DNA from: a virus
Direction: 5' to 3' (one strand)
DNA: 23,604 bases
IMG/VR virus record: IMGVR_UViG_3300049048_000090
Location: 1 to 23,604 of that record
Part shown: in pieces, positions 16,086 to 20,078 of the stretch
Layout: each line of letters begins with the position of its first letter
Numbering within the stretch: the first letter of the stretch is position 1
Notes under the pieces: generated by a model
What the model was told of the DNA's origin: nothing
What the model saw: only the letters and a program-made list of their open reading frames with translations
Database searches by the model: none
Translations under genes and position numbers: made by a program

Positions 16086-16277
16086 ATGAAACAAGAAACA
16101 GCATTAAGGCTCATTTATGAGCTATTCCCTGAAGACAAGGCAAAGGCCATGTTAATGGAATATCAGAAAATAAAGAACAGCGGCAGCTACCATCCAAGAA
16201 GCTGGCTACAGGCAATGTTCTTTGTTGCGGCTGGAGGAAAGCCTCTGTTCAAATGGGAGAAACTAGATCGCTTATGA
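16086..16277 (+). CDS. Small helical protein of unknown function
   Basis: 63 residues starting MKQETALRLIYELFPEDKAK. It is predicted to be helical, with a central aromatic SWLQAMFFVAAGG segment. I do not recognise it. It is probably real because its stop overlaps the ATG of the methyltransferase gene (ATGA), so the two would be translated together, and because the bases before its ATG match those before the HNH gene start at 17089. It may help the methyltransferase or be unrelated. Confidence 0.6.
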   Translation: MKQETALRLIYELFPEDKAKAMLMEYQKIKNSGSYHPRSWLQAMFFVAAGGKPLFKWEKLDRL

Positions 16278-16771
16278 ATAAAGAAGAAACCAATAAACCC
16301 GTCCTAGACGCCTGCTGCGGCTCCCGCATGTTCTGGTTTGATCGCGCCGATGAACGCTGCTGCTTCGTCGATAAACGCCATGAAAGCCACGTCTTAAAAG
16401 ACTCCTCAAGCACAGGCGGAGAACGCGCCCTCAACATCCATCCAGACATTCAGGCAGACTTCACTGCATTGCCATTCCCCGACAATTCCTTTCACCTCGT
16501 TGTATTCGACCCGCCGCATTTAGTGCGCAACGGGAAGAGTGGATGGCTGGCCAAGAAATACGGAAAGCTAGGCGAGGGCTGGCGTGAGGAGCTAACCAAG
16601 GGATTCGCCGAATGCTTTCGTGTGCTCGCCCCGCACGGAACACTCATCTTTAAGTGGAATGAGAACGACATTCCCGTTTCCCATATATTGGCGCTCACCC
16701 CTGAGAAGCCCCTTTTCGGCAATCGCTGCGGCAAGAACGCTAAGAGCCATTGGATAGTTTTTATGAAATAA
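16274..16771 (+). CDS. Phage-type class I SAM-dependent methyltransferase
   Basis: 165 residues from the ATG at 16274, which overlaps the upstream stop (ATGA); an upstream in-frame ATG at 16253 is less likely. The SAM-binding motif I is PVLDACCGSRMFWFD (residues 9-23). FVDKRHESHVL follows at 31-41. The catalytic-type motif HLVVFDPPHLV (DPPH at 79-82) recalls the DPPY/NPPY motif of amino-group methyltransferases. The ending HWIVFMK is typical of a compact family frequent in phages and prophages. Its substrate is not known with certainty: DNA adenine or cytosine methylation is plausible, while RNA (including the tRNAs encoded next door) cannot be excluded from sequence. Confidence 0.85.
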   Translation: MNKEETNKPVLDACCGSRMFWFDRADERCCFVDKRHESHVLKDSSSTGGERALNIHPDIQADFTALPFPDNSFHLVVFDPPHLVRNGKSGWLAKKYGKLGEGWREELTKGFAECFRVLAPHGTLIFKWNENDIPVSHILALTPEKPLFGNRCGKNAKSHWIVFMK

Positions 16772-16814
16772 TCCAAAAGATTGTCTTGCCAACAGGCCAA
16801 GCAGCCGTCTCTCT

Positions 16815-16906
16815 CAAACAATAATTTGTAATCCACGTGGCTTAACGACGCTGTGCCCAATAACAGCAGACGACCTCGGATAGACGAGGCAGCGACCCGA
16901 AAGGGT
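16815..16906 (+). ncRNA. Structured RNA candidate before the tRNA array
   Basis: Between the methyltransferase stop and the first tRNA, four hairpins follow one another: 16815-16818 with 16825-16828; 16850-16854 with 16863-16867; 16874-16878 with 16885-16889; and 16895-16898 with 16903-16906 (GAAA tetraloop). A TTCTTTTTTG run follows at 16919. It could be the terminator region of the methyltransferase transcript, a tRNA-operon leader, or a small RNA. I recognise no family. Confidence 0.4.
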
Positions 16907-16933
16907 GGCTCAAGCTAGTTCTTTTTTGTTTAT

Positions 16934-17007
16934 GCAGATGTGATGTAACAGTAACATGACGCGTTGCCAACACGTACATGGGAGTGCGATTCTCCCCACC
17001 TGCACCA
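16934..17007 (+). tRNA. tRNA-Gly(GCC)
   Basis: First tRNA of the array. The acceptor 16934-16940 pairs with 16997-17003 with one A-C mismatch, and CCA is encoded. The D-loop is AACAGTA, without the GG pair. The anticodon loop TTGCCAA gives GCC. The T-loop is TGCGATT, with G at position 55. This is the AG/GC elbow type. A C-A mismatch also sits in the anticodon stem. Confidence 0.82.
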
Positions 17008-17008
17008 T

Positions 17009-17083
17009 GGAGGTAAAACATAGATAGCGATGTTTTCGGCTTTTACCCGAAAAAGGATGGCGCGAATCCATCTGCCTCCACCA
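17009..17083 (+). tRNA. tRNA-Lys(TTT)
   Basis: The acceptor stem has 7 pairs (one G-T), the anticodon stem has 5 perfect pairs with loop CTTTTAC, and CCA is encoded. The D-loop is AGATAGCG and the T-loop CGCGAAT, an AG/GC elbow with C at position 54. It begins 1 base after tRNA-Gly and ends 5 bases before the HNH gene start. Confidence 0.85.
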
Positions 17084-17088
17084 ATTTC

Positions 17089-17598
17089 ATGAAGAAGTGT
17101 TCAAAATGTTCAGAGCATAAACCGGATGACGATTTCTACATATCTAGAGATCGAAAAGATGGCCGACAGTCCTACTGCAAGGTTTGTGAGAAGAAGCATT
17201 ACAAGAATTGGCAGTCATTTTCTCCCGAAAGAAAAATGAGATATGCCGGTTGGAAGCTCGCAAGAATTCAGGAGCTTCGAGCGATAATGACTAAGGAGCT
17301 TGTTGCCAAGGGATGCGTAGATTGCGGCTGTCGAGATATTCGGGTCTTGGACTTCGATCACGTTGAGGGCCAAAAAATCAAAGGCGTTGGACGAGTCGCG
17401 TACTCCGCTTCTAGCGACCAAGCACTTATCGAGGAGATGTCTAAATGTCAGATTCGGTGCGCAAACTGCCACCGTATAGCAACGGCTATAAGAGGAAATT
17501 TCTGGACCCAAAAAGAGTGGGTTCGGTTGAATAGTGAAACGCACGTCGAGGGAGCCATTGAACCCGGTTGTCCGCAAAACAACGCCTTAGCTCAGTGA
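17089..17598 (+). CDS. HNH endonuclease inserted in the tRNA array
   Basis: 169 residues. An N-terminal zinc-ribbon-like region has C4, C7, C30 and C33 (CSKCSEHKPDDDFYI; YCKVCEKKHY). The nuclease domain has C76, C79, the catalytic DH pair at 90-91 (VLDFDHVEG) and C124, C127, H128 (CANCHR), a treble-clef HNH fold. The ATG follows tRNA-Lys by 5 bases. The last 58 bases overlap tRNA-Cys, and the TGA stop is the first three bases of that tRNA's T-loop. Free-standing HNH genes of this kind are usually homing endonucleases. Its place suggests mobility within the tRNA cluster, though a host- or DNA-processing role is possible. Confidence 0.85.
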   Translation: MKKCSKCSEHKPDDDFYISRDRKDGRQSYCKVCEKKHYKNWQSFSPERKMRYAGWKLARIQELRAIMTKELVAKGCVDCGCRDIRVLDFDHVEGQKIKGVGRVAYSASSDQALIEEMSKCQIRCANCHRIATAIRGNFWTQKEWVRLNSETHVEGAIEPGCPQNNALAQ

Positions 17599-17618
17599 GA
17601 CACTGAGGACGTGCTCCA
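17541..17618 (+). tRNA. tRNA-Cys(GCA), overlapping HNH gene
   Basis: The acceptor stem is a perfect 7 pairs (17541-17547 with 17608-17614), the discriminator is T and CCA is encoded. The D-stem has 3 pairs with loop AGCCATTGAA. The anticodon stem has 5 perfect pairs with loop CCGCAAA (C at position 33). The T-arm CTCAG/CTGAG has loop TGAGACA. The elbow has T19-A56 instead of G19-C56. The first 58 bases lie inside the HNH reading frame. Confidence 0.78.
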
Positions 17619-17626
17619 CACTTTAT

Positions 17627-17702
17627 GGGGGATTAGCTCATTCAGCAGAGCGTCAAGCTTGCACCTTGAAGGCGACCGGAGCATAGCCGGTATTCTCCAC
17701 CA
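17627..17702 (+). tRNA. tRNA-Ala(TGC)
   Basis: The acceptor stem has 7 pairs including two G-T, the D-stem is GCTC/GAGC and the anticodon stem has 5 pairs with loop CTTGCAC; CCA is encoded. The D-loop is ATTCAGCA and the T-loop AGCATAG, an AG/GC elbow whose T-loop begins with A instead of T. All stems are intact despite the odd loops. Confidence 0.88.
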
Positions 17703-17761
17703 TCTTGGGATTCACCTCCCGTGGCTAGAGGCCACCGCAAGGGCCGCGATAGTGTCCACCA
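17703..17761 (+). other. Tandem hairpin spacer ending in CCA
   Basis: Three hairpins follow one another: 17707-17710 with 17717-17720; 17721-17725 with 17731-17735 (perfect, 5-base loop); and 17736-17738 with 17746-17748. The stretch ends TCCACCA like a tRNA, but no 5' acceptor strand exists for it. It may be a degraded tRNA or a structured spacer. Confidence 0.4.
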
Positions 17762-17766
17762 ATTTA

Positions 17767-17835
17767 GCTGGTTTCCATGGCGGGGGCTGATCCCCTCTGT
17801 TTTTGGCCGTCCGCCTCAAGGATAAACTAGCACCA
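17767..17835 (+). tRNA. D-arm-less tRNA, probably Ile(GAT)
   Basis: The acceptor stem has 7 pairs (one G-T), the discriminator is A and CCA is encoded. Only 8 bases (TCCATGGC) separate the acceptor from an anticodon stem with loop CTGATCC, so there is no normal D-arm. The T-arm has 4 pairs and loop GCCTCAA. The GG of the shrunken D region could still pair with C55-C56. A one-base shift of the loop would give TGA (Ser), so the identity is uncertain. Confidence 0.55.
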
Positions 17836-17839
17836 ATTT

Positions 17840-17888
17840 GACGTGATAGGGCAGTCTCCGCGTCGTTAAATAAGTTTATCTGTCGCCA
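17840..17888 (+). other. 49-base mini tRNA-like element
   Basis: GACG(T)GAT at 17840-17847 can pair with ATCTGTC at 17878-17884 with one bulge, followed by G and CCA. Inside is a 3-bp hairpin with loop CAGTC, but no room for both anticodon and T-arms. It may be a deleted tRNA remnant or a spacer. An alternative hairpin, 17840-17843 with 17861-17864, also exists. Confidence 0.3.
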
Positions 17889-17889
17889 T

Positions 17890-17964
17890 GCGTTTCAGTT
17901 GTTTATAGATGCAAGCGAGTCTTCCAAACTTGAAGAGTGGGCGCAATACCCACGAAACGCACCA
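17890..17964 (+). tRNA. tRNA-Gly(TCC)
   Basis: The acceptor stem is 7 perfect pairs (GCGTTTC/GAAACGC), the anticodon stem has 5 pairs with loop CTTCCAA and CCA is encoded. The D-loop is TTATAGAT and the T-loop CGCAATA with a perfect GTGGG/CCCAC stem. AG/GC elbow type, with C at position 54. Confidence 0.87.
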
Positions 17965-17965
17965 C

Positions 17966-18051
17966 CCGCCAGTCGCATAGCAGCAATTGCAGGAGATTGT
18001 AACCCTCCCGGCCTTCGGGCCTACGTAGGTGCGAGTCCTACCTGGGGACCA
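17966..18051 (+). tRNA. tRNA-Tyr(GTA)
   Basis: Class II tRNA with a long variable arm (GGCC TTCG GGCC) and CCA. The anticodon loop TTGTAAC gives GTA, with an A-C mismatch closing the stem. The D-loop TAGCAGCAAT and T-loop TGCGAGT form an AG/GC elbow. The acceptor is imperfect (bulge or G-G mismatch near its end), so the 5' boundary is uncertain by 1-2 bases. Confidence 0.78.
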
Positions 18052-18106
18052 TTTTGCAAACGCTGACAAGCAGCGAAAGGGCGGTTGACGCTCCTTGATA
18101 ATTTAC
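18052..18106 (+). other. Spacer with two hairpins in the tRNA array
   Basis: This 55-base gap has no tRNA and no CCA. It holds a perfect 5-bp hairpin (18061-18065 with 18071-18075) and a second one (18079-18083 with 18089-18093), each with a 5-base loop. It is far longer than the usual 1-9 base spacers of the array. Confidence 0.45.
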
Positions 18107-18180
18107 GGTGATGTAGTTTAACAGCAAAACCTGCGGTCGATAACCGCAAGAAGAAGGGGCAGTACCTTCCTTCACCACCA
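18107..18180 (+). tRNA. tRNA-Ile(GAT)
   Basis: The acceptor stem has 6 of 7 pairs (one T-T), the D-stem GTTT/AAAC carries loop AACAGCA, and the anticodon stem is perfect with loop TCGATAA (C at 33). The T-stem GAAGG/CCTTC has loop GGCAGTA, and CCA is encoded. AG/GC elbow with a G-type T-loop. Confidence 0.83.
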
Positions 18181-18181
18181 T

Positions 18182-18252
18182 AGGTCCGAGCAGAAGCTGC
18201 GATTGAGCCTCCAAAACTCAAGATGAGGGAGCATTACCTTCCGGACCTGCCA
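18182..18252 (+). tRNA. tRNA-Trp(CCA) with reduced D-arm
   Basis: The acceptor stem is 7 perfect pairs (AGGTCCG/CGGACCT), the discriminator is G and CCA is encoded. The anticodon loop CTCCAAA gives CCA, with a C-A mismatch closing the stem. The D-arm is only GCAG-AAG-CTGC, a 3-base loop. The T-loop is AGCATTA. The AG of the mini D-loop still matches the AG/GC pattern. Confidence 0.78.
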
Positions 18253-18258
18253 CTTTAT

Positions 18259-18330
18259 GGAGTTCGTGATAGTTCACAGTTGCGCCTGAAGAGTGCGACG
18301 GATGCGGCGCGAAACCGCAGGACTCCACCA
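18259..18330 (+). tRNA. tRNA-Phe(GAA) with reduced D-arm
   Basis: The acceptor stem has 7 pairs (one G-T) and CCA is encoded. The D region is a 4-bp stem GTGA/TCAC with 4-base loop TAGT. The anticodon loop CTGAAGA gives GAA. The T-stem TGCGG/CCGCA has loop CGCGAAA. AG/GC elbow type. Confidence 0.78.
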
Positions 18331-18336
18331 TTTTAT

Positions 18337-18408
18337 AGCAGGGTAGTGTAATGTAGCACGCAAGGCTCATAACCTTGAAATTCCGTATCAAGTCGGACTC
18401 TGCTCCCA
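18337..18408 (+). tRNA. tRNA-Met or Ile2 (CAT)
   Basis: The acceptor stem has 7 pairs (one G-T), the discriminator is C and CCA is encoded. The anticodon stem is perfect with loop CTCATAA. The D-loop is AATGTA. The T-arm has only 4 pairs and an 8-base loop, TATCAAGT, so this is the one tRNA whose elbow pairing I cannot assign cleanly. It shows no initiator features (C-A at 1-72, GGG/CCC in the anticodon stem). Confidence 0.75.
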
Positions 18409-18414
18409 ATTTAT

Positions 18415-18490
18415 CAGGATGTGGTGCCAAAGGCTGGCGACTCCGCTTGGAACGGAGATTATGTGGGTTCGAGTCCCATCGTCCTGACCA
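18415..18490 (+). tRNA. tRNA-Pro(TGG)
   Basis: The acceptor stem has 7 pairs (one G-T), the anticodon stem is perfect with loop CTTGGAA and CCA is encoded. This is one of the few canonical elbows: D-loop AAAGGCT with GG and T-loop TTCGAGT with TTC. Confidence 0.88.
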
Positions 18491-18494
18491 TTTT

Positions 18495-18570
18495 GCTGCT
18501 GAGTTCAACTAGTGTTGATGGGTGTCTGTCTAACACCTTTAGGCGAGTGCAATTCTCGTCAGCAGCGCCA
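18495..18570 (+). tRNA. tRNA-Asp(GTC)
   Basis: The acceptor stem is 7 perfect pairs (GCTGCTG/CAGCAGC), the discriminator is G and CCA is encoded. The anticodon stem is perfect with loop CTGTCTA. The D-arm is a 5-bp stem TCAAC/GTTGA with 4-base loop TAGT, and the T-loop is TGCAATT. AG/GC elbow in a shortened D-loop. Confidence 0.83.
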
Positions 18571-18576
18571 TTTTAT

Positions 18577-18651
18577 GCCCGGTTCGTCCAGCAGCTAGGA
18601 CGGCAGTTTTACATACTGCTTACGAGGGTGCGAGTCCTTCATCGGGTACCA
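18577..18651 (+). tRNA. tRNA-Val(TAC)
   Basis: The acceptor stem has 7 pairs (two G-T), the D-stem is GTCC/GGAC with loop AGCAGCTA, and the anticodon stem is perfect with loop TTTACAT. The T-loop is TGCGAGT and CCA is encoded. AG/GC elbow type. Confidence 0.87.
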
Positions 18652-18656
18652 TTTAT

Positions 18657-18731
18657 TGCTCAGTAGTGTTAAAGTCACACGGCGTCCTGTTAAGACGACA
18701 ATTGCATGTGCGAGTCATGCCTGAGCAGCCA
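18657..18731 (+). tRNA. tRNA-Asn(GTT)
   Basis: The acceptor stem is 7 perfect pairs (TGCTCAG/CTGAGCA), the discriminator is G and CCA is encoded. The D-stem is 3 pairs with loop TTAAAGT. The anticodon loop CTGTTAA has 4 pairs below it, and the T-loop is TGCGAGT on a perfect stem. AG/GC elbow type. Confidence 0.82.
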
Positions 18732-18740
18732 TTTTCTTAC

Positions 18741-18815
18741 GGTCCTTTCGTATATTACGTATTACCTTCGTCTTTGAAACGAATGAACAAGGTGCAATTC
18801 CTTGAGGGACTGCCA
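18741..18815 (+). tRNA. tRNA-Gln(TTG)
   Basis: The acceptor stem has 7 pairs (two G-T), the anticodon stem TTCGT/ACGAA is perfect with loop CTTTGAA and CCA is encoded. The D-stem GTA/TAC carries loop TATTACGTAT and the T-loop is TGCAATT. The likely elbow is C18-G55 and G19-C56, a further variant. Confidence 0.8.
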
Positions 18816-18816
18816 T

Positions 18817-18890
18817 TGTCAATTGGCGTAACAGTAACGCGGCGCACTCTGAATGCGCAGTCGGTGGGGCAGCACCATCATTGACAGCCA
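18817..18890 (+). tRNA. tRNA-Gln(CTG)
   Basis: All four stems are well paired: acceptor TGTCAAT/ATTGACA, D-stem GCGT/ACGC with loop AACAGTA, anticodon stem perfect with loop CTCTGAA, and T-loop GGCAGCA. CCA is encoded. AG/GC elbow with a G-type T-loop. Confidence 0.87.
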
Positions 18891-18894
18891 CTTT

Positions 18895-18969
18895 GGGCCA
18901 CAAGCATTAACAGTGATGCACTTCGCTCTTAACGATGTGAACAGGGAGCATTACCCTGGCGGCCCACCA
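18895..18969 (+). tRNA. tRNA-Lys(CTT)
   Basis: The acceptor stem has 6 of 7 pairs (A-C mismatch), the D-stem is GCAT/ATGC with loop TAACAGTG, the anticodon loop CTCTTAA gives CTT (one T-T in the stem), and the T-stem CAGGG/CCCTG has loop AGCATTA. CCA is encoded. AG/GC elbow type. Confidence 0.83.
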
Positions 18970-19027
18970 TTCATCCCATGATGCCGGATAGGCGTCATGC
19001 CCCGTCAGCCCTGTGGCTGGCGGATAT
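18970..19027 (+). other. Spacer with two strong hairpins in the tRNA array
   Basis: Two 9-bp hairpins stand in tandem: 18977-18985 with 18991-18999 (loop GGATA) and 19002-19010 with 19015-19023 (loop CTGT). No tRNA, ORF or T-run is present. It could be an RNA processing or stabilising element, or the remains of inserted DNA. Confidence 0.5.
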
Positions 19028-19099
19028 TGGAGGTGATTCAGCAATACGCAGACTCTCATAAGGTCAGCGAAACGAGGGCAGCACTCGTACCTCCATCCA
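19028..19099 (+). tRNA. second CAT tRNA (Met, fMet or Ile2)
   Basis: The acceptor stem is 7 perfect pairs (TGGAGGT/ACCTCCA), the discriminator is T and CCA is encoded. The D-arm is ATT/AAT with 4-base loop CAGC. The anticodon loop is CTCATAA, and the T-stem ACGAG/CTCGT has loop GGCAGCA. AG/GC elbow type. Initiator hallmarks are absent, so a lysidine-type Ile2 tRNA is possible. Confidence 0.78.
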
Positions 19100-19105
19100 A
19101 TTTAC

Positions 19106-19181
19106 GGTCCTCAAATTCTGATAGCGGAATGAATTCTTGGTAAGAATTATGTGGCGAGTGCAATTCTCGCGTGGACCTCCA
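19106..19181 (+). tRNA. tRNA-Thr(GGT)
   Basis: The acceptor stem has 6 of 7 pairs, the D-stem is ATTC/GAAT with loop TGATAGCG, the anticodon stem is perfect with loop TTGGTAA, and the T-stem GCGAG/CTCGC has loop TGCAATT. CCA is encoded. AG/GC elbow type. Confidence 0.86.
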
Positions 19182-19186
19182 TTTAT

Positions 19187-19270
19187 GCGCATGTGACCTA
19201 AAAGCGAATAGCACAGCGTCTGAGCTTAGAACTCAGGGTTTTGCGGGTGCAAGTCCTGCCATGCGCACCA
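19187..19270 (+). tRNA. tRNA-Leu(TAG) with short variable loop and long D region
   Basis: The acceptor stem is 7 perfect pairs (GCGCATG/CATGCGC), the anticodon stem CTGAG/CTCAG is perfect with loop CTTAGAA, the T-loop is TGCAAGT and CCA is encoded. The variable loop is only 6 bases, unlike normal class II Leu tRNAs. The D region is about 26 bases, with a 10-base linker before a GCG/CGT stem. Loop AATAGCACAG fits the AG/GC elbow. Confidence 0.75.
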
Positions 19271-19278
19271 ATTTCCGT

Positions 19279-19353
19279 GGCCCATTCGACCATCAACTAA
19301 GTCGCTGCGTTTTCACCGCAGAGAAGAGAGGGTAGCACTCTCATGGGCTACCA
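19279..19353 (+). tRNA. tRNA-Glu(TTC) with A19-T56 elbow
   Basis: The acceptor stem has 7 pairs (one G-T), the D-stem is GAC/GTC with loop CATCAACTAA, the anticodon stem is perfect with loop TTTTCAC, and the T-stem GAGAG/CTCTC has loop GGTAGCA. CCA is encoded. The T-loop has T at 56, and the D-loop has A where the others have G, a compensatory A-T pair. Confidence 0.85.
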
Positions 19354-19357
19354 CTTT

Positions 19358-19434
19358 CGGGTCATAGCCCAATCGGTAGAGGCACCTGCCTTAAGAGCAG
19401 GTCAGTGAGGGTCCGAATCCCTCTGGCCCGACCA
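19358..19434 (+). tRNA. tRNA-Leu(TAA) with short variable loop
   Basis: The acceptor stem has 7 pairs (one G-T), the anticodon stem CCTGC/GCAGG is perfect with loop CTTAAGA and CCA is encoded. The D-loop AATCGGTAGA keeps GG and the T-loop is TCCGAAT, so G18-C55 and G19-C56 are possible. The variable loop has 5 bases, class I size, although Leu tRNAs of bacteria are class II. Confidence 0.85.
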
Positions 19435-19439
19435 TTCAT

Positions 19440-19531
19440 GGTCGTGTAGTTTAAGGAAAACCGCCGCCCTTATAAAGCGGATCGCACTAGATGAGTGCCG
19501 AACGTGGGATCGTTACCCACCACGACCACCA
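19440..19531 (+). tRNA. tRNA with anticodon TAT (Ile?) and long variable arm
   Basis: The acceptor stem is 7 perfect pairs (GGTCGTG/CACGACC) and CCA is encoded. The D-stem GTTT/AAAC has loop AAGGA with GG. The anticodon loop CTTATAA has a C-A mismatch closing its stem. A 5-bp variable arm GCACT/AGTGC is present, and the T-loop is ATCGTTA. The elbow is GG with TC. A class II arm on an Ile-type anticodon is unexpected. Confidence 0.72.
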
Positions 19532-19532
19532 C

Positions 19533-19607
19533 TGTCCTTACCCCGAGAGAGCGCGGGCCTCGTTTCGTAATCGAGAGTAGGCGGCTGCAATGCCGCAAGG
19601 ACATCCA
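19533..19607 (+). tRNA. tRNA-Thr(CGT)
   Basis: The acceptor stem is 7 perfect pairs (TGTCCTT/AAGGACA), the discriminator is T and CCA is encoded. The D-stem CCC/GGG has loop GAGAGAGCGC. The anticodon loop TTCGTAA has a T-T closing mismatch. The T-stem GCGGC/GCCGC has a 6-base loop TGCAAT. AG/GC elbow, with one T-loop base missing. Confidence 0.8.
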
Positions 19608-19613
19608 CTTTAT

Positions 19614-19687
19614 TCTGGCTAGTATTCAGTAATCCAGCCGCCCTTGTAGCGCGGATGAAGCCGGGGCAGCACCGGCAGCCAGATCCA
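19614..19687 (+). tRNA. tRNA-Thr(TGT)
   Basis: The acceptor stem is 7 perfect pairs (TCTGGCT/AGCCAGA), the discriminator is T and CCA is encoded. The D-arm is ATT/AAT with loop CAGT. The anticodon loop CTTGTAG has a C-C closing mismatch. The T-stem GCCGG/CCGGC has loop GGCAGCA. AG/GC elbow type. Confidence 0.82.
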
Positions 19688-19689
19688 TG

Positions 19690-19763
19690 GGGATTGTGAG
19701 GTAATAGTAGCCTACCAGCATGTGAAGCTGGGTGCACAGGAGCATAACCTGTCATTCCCACCA
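19690..19763 (+). tRNA. tRNA-His(GTG)
   Basis: The acceptor stem has 6 of 7 pairs (T-T), the D-stem AGGT/GCCT has loop AATAGTA, and the anticodon stem CCAGC/GCTGG is perfect with loop ATGTGAA. The T-stem ACAGG/CCTGT has loop AGCATAA, and CCA is encoded. A G precedes position 1 (a possible G-1), but the discriminator is A rather than the bacterial C. Confidence 0.83.
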
Positions 19764-19768
19764 TTTAC

Positions 19769-19844
19769 GCCGTCATCGTCCAACCATATAGGACACATCT
19801 TTGCGAAAGATGAAATCAAGGTGAGAGTCCTTGTGACGGCACCA
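19769..19844 (+). tRNA. tRNA-Arg(GCG) with T19-A56 elbow
   Basis: The acceptor stem is 7 perfect pairs (GCCGTCA/TGACGGC), the D-stem is GTCC/GGAC with loop AACCATATA, the anticodon stem CATCT/AGATG is perfect with loop TTGCGAA, and the T-stem CAAGG/CCTTG has loop TGAGAGT. CCA is encoded. A at T-loop 56 is matched by T in the D-loop, as in tRNA-Cys. Confidence 0.87.
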
Positions 19845-19848
19845 TTTC

Positions 19849-19924
19849 GCCGCATTCAGCTAGTTACAAAAGCCCAGCACTTCTAAGGCTCGGAACGGAG
19901 GTGGGATTCCTCCATGCGGCACCA
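19849..19924 (+). tRNA. tRNA-Arg(TCT) with C19-G56 elbow
   Basis: The acceptor stem is 7 perfect pairs (GCCGCAT/ATGCGGC) and CCA is encoded. The D-stem GCT/AGC has loop AGTTACAAA. The anticodon loop CTTCTAA gives TCT, above a weak stem (A-G and C-C mismatches). The T-stem GGAGG/CCTCC has loop TGGGATT. G at 56 is matched by C in the D-loop, the fourth Watson-Crick combination in the array. Confidence 0.8.
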
Positions 19925-19925
19925 C

Positions 19926-20000
19926 GCCTGATTCATCTAATGTATAAGATGACGCACTTCGAATGCGTTCATCCCGGTTAAAGTCCGGGGTTGGGCACCA
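19926..20000 (+). tRNA. tRNA-Arg(TCG) with G18-T19 / T55-A56 elbow
   Basis: The acceptor stem has 7 pairs (three G-T), the D-stem ATCT/AGAT has loop AATGTATA, the anticodon stem ACGCA/TGCGT is perfect with loop CTTCGAA, and the T-stem CCCGG/CCGGG has loop TTAAAGT. CCA is encoded. It keeps G18-T55 but replaces G19-C56 by T19-A56. Confidence 0.85.
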
Positions 20001-20001
20001 T

Positions 20002-20077
20002 TTTCCTGTAGCTCAATGTATAGAGCGGCGCACTCCTAAGGCGCAGGCTGTCGGCGAAACTCCGATCAGGAATACCA
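20002..20077 (+). tRNA. tRNA-Arg(CCT)
   Basis: The acceptor stem has 6 pairs with a T-T at the end, the D-stem GCTC/GAGC has loop AATGTATA, and the anticodon loop CTCCTAA has an A-G closing mismatch. The T-stem has 5 pairs (one G-T) with loop CGAAACT, and CCA is encoded. T19-A56 elbow; position 18 is ambiguous. Confidence 0.8.
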
Positions 20078-20078
20078 C

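Noticed and set aside
17703-17761. A further tRNA ending in CCA
   Set aside because: No 5' acceptor strand pairs with the bases before CCA, and anticodon and T-arms would have to share bases.
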